A stretch of 12,751 nucleotides of DNA. Source: JANQQZ01 sp039179915. GTDB taxonomy: Bacteria; Planctomycetota; Phycisphaerae; Phycisphaerales; UBA1924. This document shows positions 1 through 6,785 of this stretch, one piece after another. Numbering within the stretch: the first letter of the stretch is position 1; every line of letters begins with the position of its first letter. The translations under genes and the position numbers were made by a program. Under the pieces are notes generated by a model, which did not search any database, was not told the DNA's origin, and worked only from the letters and a program-made list of their open reading frames with translations. The stretch spans positions 1 to 12,751 of the forward strand of contig JBCDEF010000073.1 in NCBI GenBank assembly GCA_039179915.1. Reading direction: 5' to 3'.

Positions 1-105
1 GAACGGAAGAACCAACGCAGTCTTTGTCGCCTCCTCAGTCTCGACATGTGATACCAACTCGACAGCACGCTCGCCGAGCGACGACAGCTTCTCAAAAAGT
101 TCCAT
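1..105 (-). CDS. Type I restriction R-subunit-like endonuclease, N-terminus only (partial)
   Basis: Only the first 35 codons are present and the gene runs off the left edge. The peptide begins MELFEKLSSLGERAVELVSH and continues with VETEEATKTALVLPF. The pattern of an amphipathic start followed by 'hxTEEATKxALVxPF' is typical of the N-terminus of stand-alone HsdR_N-type proteins, often annotated 'type I restriction endonuclease' and related to the R-subunit nuclease domain. The nuclease motif itself (D...ExK) would lie outside the window, so activity cannot be judged. The start is well supported: GGAGGTGAT, nearly the full anti-Shine-Dalgarno complement, lies 5 nt before the ATG, and a promoter with an extended -10 lies just upstream (135-163). 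The leader is visibly more AT-rich than the rest of the window, which fits an accessory gene. The family call rests on pattern recognition of a short peptide. Confidence 0.7.
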   Translation of the reverse strand, partial: MELFEKLSSLGERAVELVSHVETEEATKTALVLPF

Positions 106-134
106 CCGAGATCACCTCCACAATCAATCGCGAA

Positions 135-163
135 AGTGTATCAGGTTCCAAACAAATGGTGAA
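135..163 (-). promoter_or_regulatory. Promoter of the restriction-like gene, with extended -10
   Basis: Read on the minus strand, TTCACC (158-163) is followed after exactly 17 nt by TACACT (135-140). A TG one base upstream of the hexamer makes an extended -10 (TGATACACT). Each hexamer matches the sigma-70 consensus at 4 of 6 positions. The predicted transcription start, near 128, gives a leader of about 23 nt carrying a strong Shine-Dalgarno before the ATG at 105. Confidence 0.45.
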
Positions 164-172
164 GGACTCAGC

Positions 173-613
173 TTAAGCCTCTTCAAACCCCGCCCCGCGG
201 AGCACGTCGAAGCTGACGAACTGTCCGGCCTCGAAGTCCTCGGCGGTCTGCCGGCCGTCGGTCGGCGTGCAGTGGATCGGCATGCCCGCGTTGACGACGA
301 CGGCGCCCTCACGGATCGCGACGACCGTGCCCTGCACGCGGCGTGGGCGGCCGAAGACGGGCTCGATGTAGCGGCCGCCTGTGGTGACGATGTCGATCCG
401 CTTCGCCTCGGCCCGGATTGTTCCCACGATCCGCTTGCCGACGACCGCACGGATCGCCGAGGGGTCGGCGATCTCCAGGTGCGTCTGATAGCTGGTGTTG
501 GGGAAGCTTACGACGATGGAGGCCGGCTTGGTGGCGGTCTCGTCGTGCACGGCTTCGAGGATGCCACGGGCGAGGGACGGGTCGATGGCGGAAGTCGGTG
601 CGGGGTCGATCAT
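173..613 (-). CDS. Small protein of unknown function (146 aa), likely beta-rich
   Basis: I do not recognise a named family. The chosen start (MIDPAPTSAIDPS...) lies 19 nt after the pabA stop. A longer reading reaches 685 but would overlap pabA by about 50 nt and adds only low-complexity residues. There is no signal peptide or membrane segment. After a short N-terminal stretch come alternating hydrophobic strands: an ASIVVSF segment, KRIDIVTTGGRYIEPVFGRP, and a C-terminal half with VQGTVVAIREGAVVVNAG and a later F-x-A-G-x-F-V-S-F-D-V segment. The pattern of G-x-V, a hydrophobic strand, then G-x-x-V-x-F is reminiscent of an OB-like small beta-barrel, but that is only an inference. There is no Shine-Dalgarno. 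TATTCT ends 6 nt before the ATG, suggesting a leaderless transcript in addition to any read-through from pabA. Confidence 0.7.
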   Translation of the reverse strand: MIDPAPTSAIDPSLARGILEAVHDETATKPASIVVSFPNTSYQTHLEIADPSAIRAVVGKRIVGTIRAEAKRIDIVTTGGRYIEPVFGRPRRVQGTVVAIREGAVVVNAGMPIHCTPTDGRQTAEDFEAGQFVSFDVLRGAGFEEA

Positions 614-619
614 GCCCGG

Positions 620-625
620 AGAATA
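620..625 (-). promoter_or_regulatory. Leaderless-type -10 (TATTCT) for the 146-aa gene
   Basis: TATTCT on the minus strand, then the 6-nt spacer CCGGGC, then the ATG at 613. It sits inside the 19-nt gap after pabA. The spacing puts transcription start at or next to the A of the start codon. No convincing -35 is visible. Confidence 0.4.
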
Positions 626-632
626 GACGACA

Positions 633-1349
633 TCAGCCCGCGATGGCCCCGATCCGGGCGTCGTCGACCGCCCGCGGCCGCTCACCCATGCGGAGGTAGT
701 TGGCCAGCAGCCGGGGGCCGTCGGGCGTCATGAAACTCTCGGGGTGGAACTGCACGCCCTCGAGCGGGGCAAGCGGGGCTTGACTGCCATTGCCGCCCCA
801 CCGCCGGCGGAGGCCCATGACCACGCGGCGGGTGGTGCCGTTGTCGAGCTCTTCGTCGGCCCATGCCGAGACCGTCCAGCCGCGGCCGTGCGAATCGGTC
901 TCGGTCGGTATCGACGCAACATCGATGACTAGCGAGTGGTACCGCATCGCGGTCATCGGGCTGTTGATGCCGGCGAACAGGCCGCGGCCGTCGTGGTGCA
1001 CGGGGCTGGTCTTGCCGTGCATCGGCGTCGGGTGCCGCACGACGTTCATGCCGTTCAGGTCACCCAGGCACTGGTGCCCGAGGCAGACGCCCAGCACGGG
1101 CACGCGGCCGGCGAAGGCCCCGATGATGTCGGAGCTCACGCCCGCCTCGTTGGGCGTGCACGGACCGGGCGAGACGATCACGTGGCTCGGCCCGCGACCG
1201 CCGCCAAGCGTCATCGCCGCTTCGGGCGTGATCCGGTCGTTGCGGACGACCACGAGATCGCGTTCCGGCTCGAGGCTCGGATCGAGCTCTCCCAGCCGCT
1301 GCACCAGGTTCCAGGTGAAGCTGTCGTAGTTGTCGATGAGCAGGATCAC
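633..1349 (-). CDS. pabA: Glutamine amidotransferase, aminodeoxychorismate/anthranilate synthase component II
   Basis: Class I glutamine amidotransferase (238 aa) that releases ammonia from glutamine for the chorismate-using partner PabB or TrpE, in folate or tryptophan synthesis. The N-terminus LLIDNYDSFTWNLVQ is diagnostic of PabA/TrpG. The nucleophile elbow is GVCLGHQCLG with Cys89, and the catalytic His202 and Glu204 lie in GVQFHPESF. The start is a GTG at 1347-1349, placed by homology: longer readings add arginine/serine-rich nonsense. It lies 28 nt after the DUF1444 gene. There is no Shine-Dalgarno, but TACGAT ends 5 nt before the GTG. The protein is longer than the usual ~190 aa. Extra residues include a stretch around 170-195, rich in Arg, Gly and Pro, just before the His-Glu motif, plus a short tail. 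No pabB or trpE is in the window, so the choice between pabA and trpG stays open; one subunit may serve both. Confidence 0.93.
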   Translation of the reverse strand: MILLIDNYDSFTWNLVQRLGELDPSLEPERDLVVVRNDRITPEAAMTLGGGRGPSHVIVSPGPCTPNEAGVSSDIIGAFAGRVPVLGVCLGHQCLGDLNGMNVVRHPTPMHGKTSPVHHDGRGLFAGINSPMTAMRYHSLVIDVASIPTETDSHGRGWTVSAWADEELDNGTTRRVVMGLRRRWGGNGSQAPLAPLEGVQFHPESFMTPDGPRLLANYLRMGERPRAVDDARIGAIAG

Positions 1350-1354
1350 GGACG

Positions 1355-1360
1355 ATCGTA
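1355..1360 (-). promoter_or_regulatory. Leaderless-type -10 (TACGAT) for pabA
   Basis: TACGAT on the minus strand followed by the 5-nt spacer CGTCC and the GTG start at 1349. It lies within the 28-nt gap between the DUF1444 gene and pabA. The hexamer fits TANNNT. No Shine-Dalgarno is present between it and the start. Confidence 0.35.
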
Positions 1361-1377
1361 GCTCGGCGGGGTAGGTT

Positions 1378-2238
1378 TCAGGCCGCGTCGAGCTCGTCTT
1401 CGCCGCGGGCCTCGTTGCCGATATCCATGACCGAATCGATGCCGAAGTCGCTGAGCACGGTGCCGGCGACGCCGTCCTTGGTGACCAGGAACAGCTGATC
1501 GGTGATCGGGTAGGGCAGGCGGTTGTAATCCTGGACGACACGGCGGTGGAGCCGGCGGAGGAAGGGCGTGGGCCCTGCCGAGAGCGCGACGAACATATCG
1601 CGTGCGGGCACGGCGACAAGGAAATCCGGCCCGAGCCGCGACGCGAGCATACACGAGAGCCCGCCCATCAGCAGCCGGGCGCCGTCGTAGCCGTCTTGCT
1701 CACTGATGATCGCGGCCTGGCCGCCCTCCTTGCTTTCGACGAACTGCATGTCGATCTCGGGTGAATACGCATCGAGATTCTCGCGTGCGATCGCCTCGAG
1801 TTCTTCGACCGTGACGCCCCACTGCACGACCTGCTCGGTCGTGATGCTGACGGTCATGCTCGGCTGATCGAGCACAAAGACGATCACGGTGCCGTTGACG
1901 AACGGGACGTGGGCGACGAGCTCCCGCGAGAGATGCTCGAAGATCGACTCGGGCTGGATCCGCGGCATGATGCGGTGCCGCGCGAGCTCGAAGGGGATGT
2001 CGGCGCCCTCGATCGGCTCGCCGACAAAGAGCTGCTCGAGGTAGTGCTCGACGATCTCGAGCCCGCGGACCGGGTCGTGGCTGACCATGCGGTAGAGGTT
2101 TTCCAGGTCGAGCCGCCGGCCGTCGACCAAAAGCTCGCTCGGGCCGACGAGCTTGACGGCGAAGTCGGGCTGGATCCGCTGGAGCATGGTCGCGACCTGC
2201 TCGGCGAACGCCTCCGGTTCCTTGGGCATGTGCGACAT
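1378..2238 (-). CDS. DUF1444 family protein (YtpQ-like)
   Basis: A 286-aa cytosolic protein resembling the DUF1444 family, known from Firmicutes as YtpQ; no biochemical function is established to my knowledge. Visible family-like stretches are DFAVKLVGPSELLVDGRRLD with LENLYRMV near residues 25-55, an IMPRIQP segment near 95, NGTVIVFVLDQPSMTVSIT near 120, and a C-terminal LPYPITDQLFLVTKDGVAGTV near 245-265. There is no signal peptide or membrane segment. The reading frame stays open upstream to 2505, but that extension is Arg/Pro-rich. The ATG at 2236-2238 is chosen because GGGGGAGGA lies 8-9 nt upstream; a second Met three codons in (2229) is the alternative. It is the first gene of the minus-strand set with pabA and the 146-aa protein, and it is divergent from acpP across a 292-nt gap. 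Confidence 0.85.
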   Translation of the reverse strand: MSHMPKEPEAFAEQVATMLQRIQPDFAVKLVGPSELLVDGRRLDLENLYRMVSHDPVRGLEIVEHYLEQLFVGEPIEGADIPFELARHRIMPRIQPESIFEHLSRELVAHVPFVNGTVIVFVLDQPSMTVSITTEQVVQWGVTVEELEAIARENLDAYSPEIDMQFVESKEGGQAAIISEQDGYDGARLLMGGLSCMLASRLGPDFLVAVPARDMFVALSAGPTPFLRRLHRRVVQDYNRLPYPITDQLFLVTKDGVAGTVLSDFGIDSVMDIGNEARGEDELDAA

Positions 2239-2314
2239 ACGGCTCGTCCTCCCCCGGACACGCGTCGACGCCCGGCGGGCGCTCCCACGTTCCATGGGGG
2301 ATATCTGGCGTTGG

Positions 2315-2336
2315 CCCGGGGGCCTTGAGCCTCGGG
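2315..2336. repeat. GC-rich stem-loop in the DUF1444/acpP intergenic region
   Basis: CCCGGGG (2315-2321), one bulged G, then C2323 pair with GCCTCGGG (2329-2336), including one G-U pair, around the loop CTTGA. It lies about 80-100 nt upstream of the DUF1444 start, so it may fall in that gene's leader. No U-tract follows in either direction, so a terminator is unlikely. Confidence 0.35.
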
Positions 2337-2419
2337 TCCGGGCTGGGAACCACCGGTTCAGGTGTGCGGTTGCCACGACCTTCCTGAGCGGGCCGATCGG
2401 CGACAGAACAAGGTCCGAG

Positions 2420-2448
2420 TTCCCCGCGGGGACCGGCCCGGCTAGACT
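2420..2448 (+). promoter_or_regulatory. Weak acpP promoter candidate overlapping a 12-bp dyad
   Basis: TTCCCC (2420-2425, 3/6 of the -35 consensus) and TAGACT (2443-2448, 4/6 of the -10) are 17 nt apart. The perfect palindrome TCCCCGCGGGGA (2421-2432) covers the -35 box, a place where a repressor could act. The predicted transcription start is near 2455, leaving a leader of about 75 nt. The boxes are poor matches, so this is a candidate only. Confidence 0.3.
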
Positions 2449-2530
2449 GCCCGCTACCGGCGTCGGGCACGCGAAACCCGCTCCGGGCGCGTCGAGACGT
2501 GCCACGCCGAATGTGACGGAGATTCAAAGC

Positions 2531-2779
2531 GTGACCGAACAGGATATCGAGGCAAAGGTGATCGACATCGTGGCCGAGCAGCTCGGCGCGGACAAGTCCA
2601 AGATCAGCCGTGACACGAGTTTCGTGGACGACCTCAACGCGGACAGCCTCGACACCGTCGAGCTGGTCATGGAGTTCGAGGACGCCTTCGAAACCTCGAT
2701 CCCGGACGAGAAGGCCGAAAAAATCGGCACCGTCGGCCAGGCGATCGAGTTCATCAAGTCGGCCCAGGGCGTCGACTGA
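2531..2779 (+). CDS. acpP: Acyl carrier protein
   Basis: An 82-aa acidic four-helix carrier protein that holds growing acyl chains on 4'-phosphopantetheine during type II fatty-acid synthesis. The attachment serine is Ser39 in DLNADSLDTVELVMEFEDAF, the canonical DSL motif. Length and helix pattern match AcpP throughout (IDIVAEQLGADKSKI, then IPDEKAEKIGTVGQAIEFI). The start chosen is the GTG at 2531, because GGAG lies 9 nt before it and it gives the normal length. An upstream in-frame GTG at 2513 would add six residues. The next gene, fabF, is the matching condensing enzyme, separated by 144 nt containing two hairpins. The carrier is therefore probably also made from its own shorter transcript, as its high demand would suggest. 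Confidence 0.96.
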   Translation: MTEQDIEAKVIDIVAEQLGADKSKISRDTSFVDDLNADSLDTVELVMEFEDAFETSIPDEKAEKIGTVGQAIEFIKSAQGVD

Positions 2780-2784
2780 CACGC

Positions 2785-2818
2785 CGGCCGGTGACGCCCC
2801 GCGGCGTCGCCCCGGCCG
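2785..2818 (+). other. Strong stem-loop directly after acpP
   Basis: The outer stem CGGCCGG (2785-2791) pairs with CCGGCCG (2812-2818). The inner stem GACGCC (2793-2798) pairs with GGCGTC (2803-2808) around CCGC. A small asymmetric internal loop separates them. It begins 5 nt after the acpP stop. A run of four T follows only after 12 nt, so this may be an mRNA-stabilising 3' end or a weak terminator. Confidence 0.5.
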
Positions 2819-2842
2819 AGCAGAGACGGCTTTTCACGTCAA

Positions 2843-2861
2843 GCCCGGTCCCGAACCGGGC
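2843..2861 (+). terminator. Terminator or attenuator between acpP and fabF
   Basis: A perfect 7-bp stem, GCCCGGT (2843-2849) with ACCGGGC (2855-2861), around the loop CCCGA, preceded by AA and followed by the pyrimidine-rich tail GTTCTCTATT. The tail is a degraded U-tract, so termination is probably partial, letting some transcripts continue into fabF. Confidence 0.5.
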
Positions 2862-2923
2862 GTTCTCTATTCCCACCGCGGACGCCAGATCTTTTCCTGA
2901 GCCGTCCGAACGAGACCCCCGCG

Positions 2924-4222
<1,299 letters not shown>

Positions 4223-4264
4223 TACGTCACCCGACGCTCAAAGCCCACGGGCCGACCTCGCCGA

Positions 4265-4270
4265 TAGTCT
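4265..4270 (+). promoter_or_regulatory. Leaderless-type -10 (TAGTCT) for the FliN-like gene
   Basis: TAGTCT followed by TCCC and the ATG at 4275. It lies in the 52-nt gap after fabF. The wider motif CCGATAGTCTTC (4261-4272) recurs with one change before the GH15 gene (4675-4686), supporting a shared promoter element. No Shine-Dalgarno is present. Confidence 0.4.
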
Positions 4271-4274
4271 TCCC

Positions 4275-4613
4275 ATGGGACGGACGCTCAACTCGCTGCT
4301 GAAGATCGAGGTGCCGGTCATCGTCAGGCTCGGCTCGCGGCAGATGAAGATGTCAGAGATCACCGCCCTGACCTCTGGCTCGATCATCGAGTTCCCGATC
4401 AAGGCCGACGAGCCGCTGGAGCTGCTGGCCAACAACATCCCGATCGGCAGCGGGATGGCCGTCAAGGTCGCGGAGAACTTCGGCATCAGCCTCGACTACG
4501 TCGGCGACATCCGCGACCGGATCGCCGCCCTCGGCAGCGAACGCTCGGGGATGTCGGAAGAAGACGAGGACGCGGCAGCGGCGGCCCTTGCCGAACAATT
4601 TCTGAACGGCTAG
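4275..4613 (+). CDS. fliN: FliN-type SpoA-domain protein (flagellar motor switch homologue)
   Basis: A 112-aa protein whose residues 6-78 form a SpoA (FliN/FliM C-terminal) domain: LLKIEVPVIVRLGSRQMKM, then EITALTSGSIIEF, then LELLANNIPIGSGMAVKVAENFGISL. In flagella FliN builds the lower C-ring with FliM and FliG and takes part in direction switching; related domains occur in type III secretion sorting platforms. The match extends over the whole domain. The C-terminal 30 residues are acidic and alanine-rich, an unusual place for a tail since FliN usually carries its extra sequence N-terminally. It stands alone among fatty-acid and glycoside genes, with no other flagellar gene in view, so its partner is unknown. 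The start is the first ATG of the frame that gives a sensible protein; it lacks a Shine-Dalgarno. Confidence 0.88.
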   Translation: MGRTLNSLLKIEVPVIVRLGSRQMKMSEITALTSGSIIEFPIKADEPLELLANNIPIGSGMAVKVAENFGISLDYVGDIRDRIAALGSERSGMSEEDEDAAAAALAEQFLNG

Positions 4614-4678
4614 ACGGCCGCCCGCTCTGGCCCAACGCATTGCGCGACCCGGGTGCAGGCTCGGCCCCAGACGACCGA

Positions 4679-4684
4679 TAGCCT
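4679..4684 (+). promoter_or_regulatory. Candidate -10 (TAGCCT) for the GH15 gene
   Basis: TAGCCT lies within CCGATAGCCTTC (4675-4686), which differs at one base from the motif at 4261-4272 before fliN. Transcription from here would start near 4691 and give a leader of about 65 nt containing a 14-nt tandem repeat and the GGAG Shine-Dalgarno. No clear -35 was found. Confidence 0.3.
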
Positions 4685-4712
4685 TCTCGCATCCGGGATC
4701 GCCCGGAGACCC

Positions 4713-4739
4713 CGAACCGGTGACCTCGAACCGGTGACC
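4713..4739 (+). repeat. Tandem 13-nt repeat in the GH15 leader
   Basis: CGAACCGGTGACC occurs at 4713-4725 and again at 4727-4739, exact, with one T between, so the period is 14 nt. Each unit contains the 6-bp palindrome ACCGGT. It ends 17 nt before the GH15 start codon and next to its Shine-Dalgarno. It could be two operator half-sites, or simply a replication-slippage duplication. Confidence 0.8.
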
Positions 4740-4755
4740 CACGGAGCCACAAACC

Positions 4756-6771
4756 ATGCCCCGCGATATCCCCGTCGGCAACGGCAACCTGCTGATCACG
4801 TTTGATAGCGAGTACCGCGTCCGCGACATCTACTTTCCGTGCGTCGGCCAGCCGAACCACTCTCAGGGACACATCCAGCGCTTCGGCGTCTGGGCCGACG
4901 GCGAGTTCGCCTGGATCGAGGACGAGGGCTGGACCCGCGAGCTGCGCTACAAGGCAGACACGCTCGTCACTGATGTGCGGCTCGTTCACAAAGAACTCGG
5001 GCTCGAGATCACCTGCAACGACGCGGTTGACCAGTCCGAGCCGATCTATTTCCGGAAATCGACGGTCCGCGACCTCTCGGGCCGCGACCGCGATGTCCGC
5101 CTGTTCTTCCACTACGACCTGTCGATCGGGGGCAACGCGGTCGGCGATACTGCGAACTACGATCCGGCCACCAGCGGCGTCGTGTTCTACAAGGACGGCT
5201 TCTACTTCCTCGTCAACGCCTGTGACCAGCACAAGTGCGGCATCGACCACTGGGCGATCGGCAGCAAACGCGTCGGCGGCGCCGAGGGCACCTGGCGCGA
5301 CGCCGAGGACGGCCACCTCGGACGCAACACCATCGCGCAGGGCTCGGTCGACGCGACCATCGGCTACAACCTGCACGTGCCCGCCAACGGGGAGGCGCAT
5401 GTGACCAACTGGTTCGCCTGCGGCCGGTCGTACGACGACGTCAAGAATCTCAACCGGCACATCTGGGACTCGGGCCCCGAGCGCATGATCGCGCGGACCG
5501 AGGCCTACTGGCGGCTCTGGGCCCGCAAAGAACAGATCGATATGTCGCCGCTGCCCGAGCCGGTGACCGACCTGTTCTACCGCAGCGCGCTGATCATGCG
5601 GACGCAGATCGACAACGGCGGCGCGATCATCGCCGCCAACGACTCGGATATCGCGCAGTTCGGCGGGGACCACTACAGCTACTGCTGGCCGCGTGACGGC
5701 GCACTGTGCGCCTACGCCCTGATCATCACAGGACAGAGCGAGCTGAGCCGCAACTTCTTCCGGTTCTGCGACCGGGTGATCTCCGACGAGGGCTACTTCC
5801 TGCACAAGTACAACCCCAGCGGCACGCTCGCCTCGAGCTGGCACCCGTGGACGCTCGACGGCCGCAAGATCCTGCCGATCCAGCAAGACGAAACCGCGCT
5901 GACCGTCTGGGCCTTGCGTAAGCACTTCGAGACGTACCGCGATGTCGAGTTCGTTAAGAGCCTTTACGAGAAGCTGGTCGTCAAGCCCGCCGACTGGATG
6001 GTCAGCTACCGCGATGCCAACGGCCTGCCGCAGCAGTCGTGGGACCTGTGGGAAGAGCGTCGGGGCATCCACACGTTTACGGTCGCCTCGACGATCGGTG
6101 CACTCAAAGCGGCTTCGGACTTCGCCCGGGACTTCGGCGAGCCCGACCGCGCCGCGATCTACGCCGATGCCGCCGAGCGGATGACCCAGGCGGTCTACAA
6201 GCACTTCTGGAGCCCCTCCGAGAAGCGGTTCGCCCGCCGCGGCGTGCCGATCGAGGACGGGACGTACAAGCTCGACATGACCGCCGACGCCGCGAACTTC
6301 GCGATGTTCTCCATCGCCGGGCTCGACCCCGAGGACGAGCACATCCGCCACGAGATGGCCACCACACGAGAGCTGCTCAGCGTCCGCACCGAGATCGGCG
6401 GCGTGGCCCGCTACCAGAACGACTACTACCACCAGATCGAATCGGAGAAGACCGACATCGTGCCGGGCAACCCCTGGGTGATCTGTACACTCTGGCAGGC
6501 GCAGTACATCATCGCACGGGCGACCACACGCGATGAGCTGAAGGAAGCGATGGACCTGATCAGCTGGTGCTGCTACCGCACGCTGCCGTCGGGCGTGCTC
6601 GCCGAACAGTTCCACCCGTACACCGGCGAGCCGATCTCGGTCAGCCCGCTGACTTGGAGCAACGCGACCGTGCTGATCGCGGTCAGCGAGTACCTCAACA
6701 AGCTCGCCGAGATCGAGGGCCGCGACCACGCGACGCCCAAGCCCGTCTTCGAGGGCATCGCCCAGGGCTGA
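4756..6771 (+). CDS. GH15 family glucoamylase-like glycoside hydrolase, cytosolic
   Basis: A 671-aa inverting alpha-glucosidase-type enzyme that would remove glucose from the non-reducing ends of alpha-glucans or a related oligosaccharide. Residues 1-260 form the N-terminal beta-sandwich typical of bacterial GH15, and about 265-655 the (alpha/alpha)6 barrel. Visible active-site blocks are CWPRDGAL (310-317), SSWHPW near 360-365, and SWDLWEERRG, where Glu433 is the expected general acid and Glu434 a substrate contact. LAEQFHPYTGEP carries Glu617, the expected general base, followed by PLTWSNA. All are intact. There is no signal peptide, so it probably acts on internal glycogen, maltodextrin or trehalose-like substrates; family members vary and the substrate cannot be read from sequence. 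The start ATG has GGAG 9 nt upstream. It ends 14 nt from the convergent purM. Confidence 0.93.
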   Translation: MPRDIPVGNGNLLITFDSEYRVRDIYFPCVGQPNHSQGHIQRFGVWADGEFAWIEDEGWTRELRYKADTLVTDVRLVHKELGLEITCNDAVDQSEPIYFRKSTVRDLSGRDRDVRLFFHYDLSIGGNAVGDTANYDPATSGVVFYKDGFYFLVNACDQHKCGIDHWAIGSKRVGGAEGTWRDAEDGHLGRNTIAQGSVDATIGYNLHVPANGEAHVTNWFACGRSYDDVKNLNRHIWDSGPERMIARTEAYWRLWARKEQIDMSPLPEPVTDLFYRSALIMRTQIDNGGAIIAANDSDIAQFGGDHYSYCWPRDGALCAYALIITGQSELSRNFFRFCDRVISDEGYFLHKYNPSGTLASSWHPWTLDGRKILPIQQDETALTVWALRKHFETYRDVEFVKSLYEKLVVKPADWMVSYRDANGLPQQSWDLWEERRGIHTFTVASTIGALKAASDFARDFGEPDRAAIYADAAERMTQAVYKHFWSPSEKRFARRGVPIEDGTYKLDMTADAANFAMFSIAGLDPEDEHIRHEMATTRELLSVRTEIGGVARYQNDYYHQIESEKTDIVPGNPWVICTLWQAQYIIARATTRDELKEAMDLISWCCYRTLPSGVLAEQFHPYTGEPISVSPLTWSNATVLIAVSEYLNKLAEIEGRDHATPKPVFEGIAQG

Positions 6772-6782
6772 GGCTCTGGGCG
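6759..6782. terminator. Stem-loop between convergent GH15 gene and purM
   Basis: CGCCCAGGGC (6759-6768) pairs with GCTCTGGGCG (6773-6782) around the loop TGAG: 10 bp with one G-U pair on the plus-strand RNA. The GH15 stop codon (6769-6771) sits in the loop, and the purM stop begins 4 nt beyond. There is no U-tract on either strand, so it may act as a processing or stability barrier, or need Rho. Confidence 0.5.
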
Positions 6783-6785
6783 GTC

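Larger units (their letters stand above)
2239..2530. other. Divergent intergenic region between the DUF1444 gene and acpP
   Basis: 292 nt without a convincing gene. It holds the Shine-Dalgarno of the DUF1444 gene at its left end, a GC-rich stem-loop at 2315-2336, a perfect 12-bp dyad at 2421-2432, a weak acpP promoter candidate (2420-2448), and the Shine-Dalgarno of acpP (GGAG, 2518-2521). Open frames crossing it encode low-complexity peptides and were not called. Confidence 0.6.

Noticed and set aside
124..450. A 108-codon minus-strand frame overlapping the 146-aa gene
   Set aside because: A Ser/Arg-rich peptide in the wrong frame, typical of an out-of-frame reading of GC-rich coding DNA.
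1700..2782. A 360-codon minus-strand frame across the DUF1444 gene and acpP
   Set aside because: It runs antisense through the highly conserved acpP and out of frame through the DUF1444 gene; the peptide is low-complexity.
4486..6729. A 747-codon open frame on the minus strand across the GH15 gene
   Set aside because: It is the antisense shadow of a gene with intact GH15 catalytic motifs. Its peptide is Val/Ala/Asp/Arg-rich with no recognisable domain, as expected for high-GC DNA.
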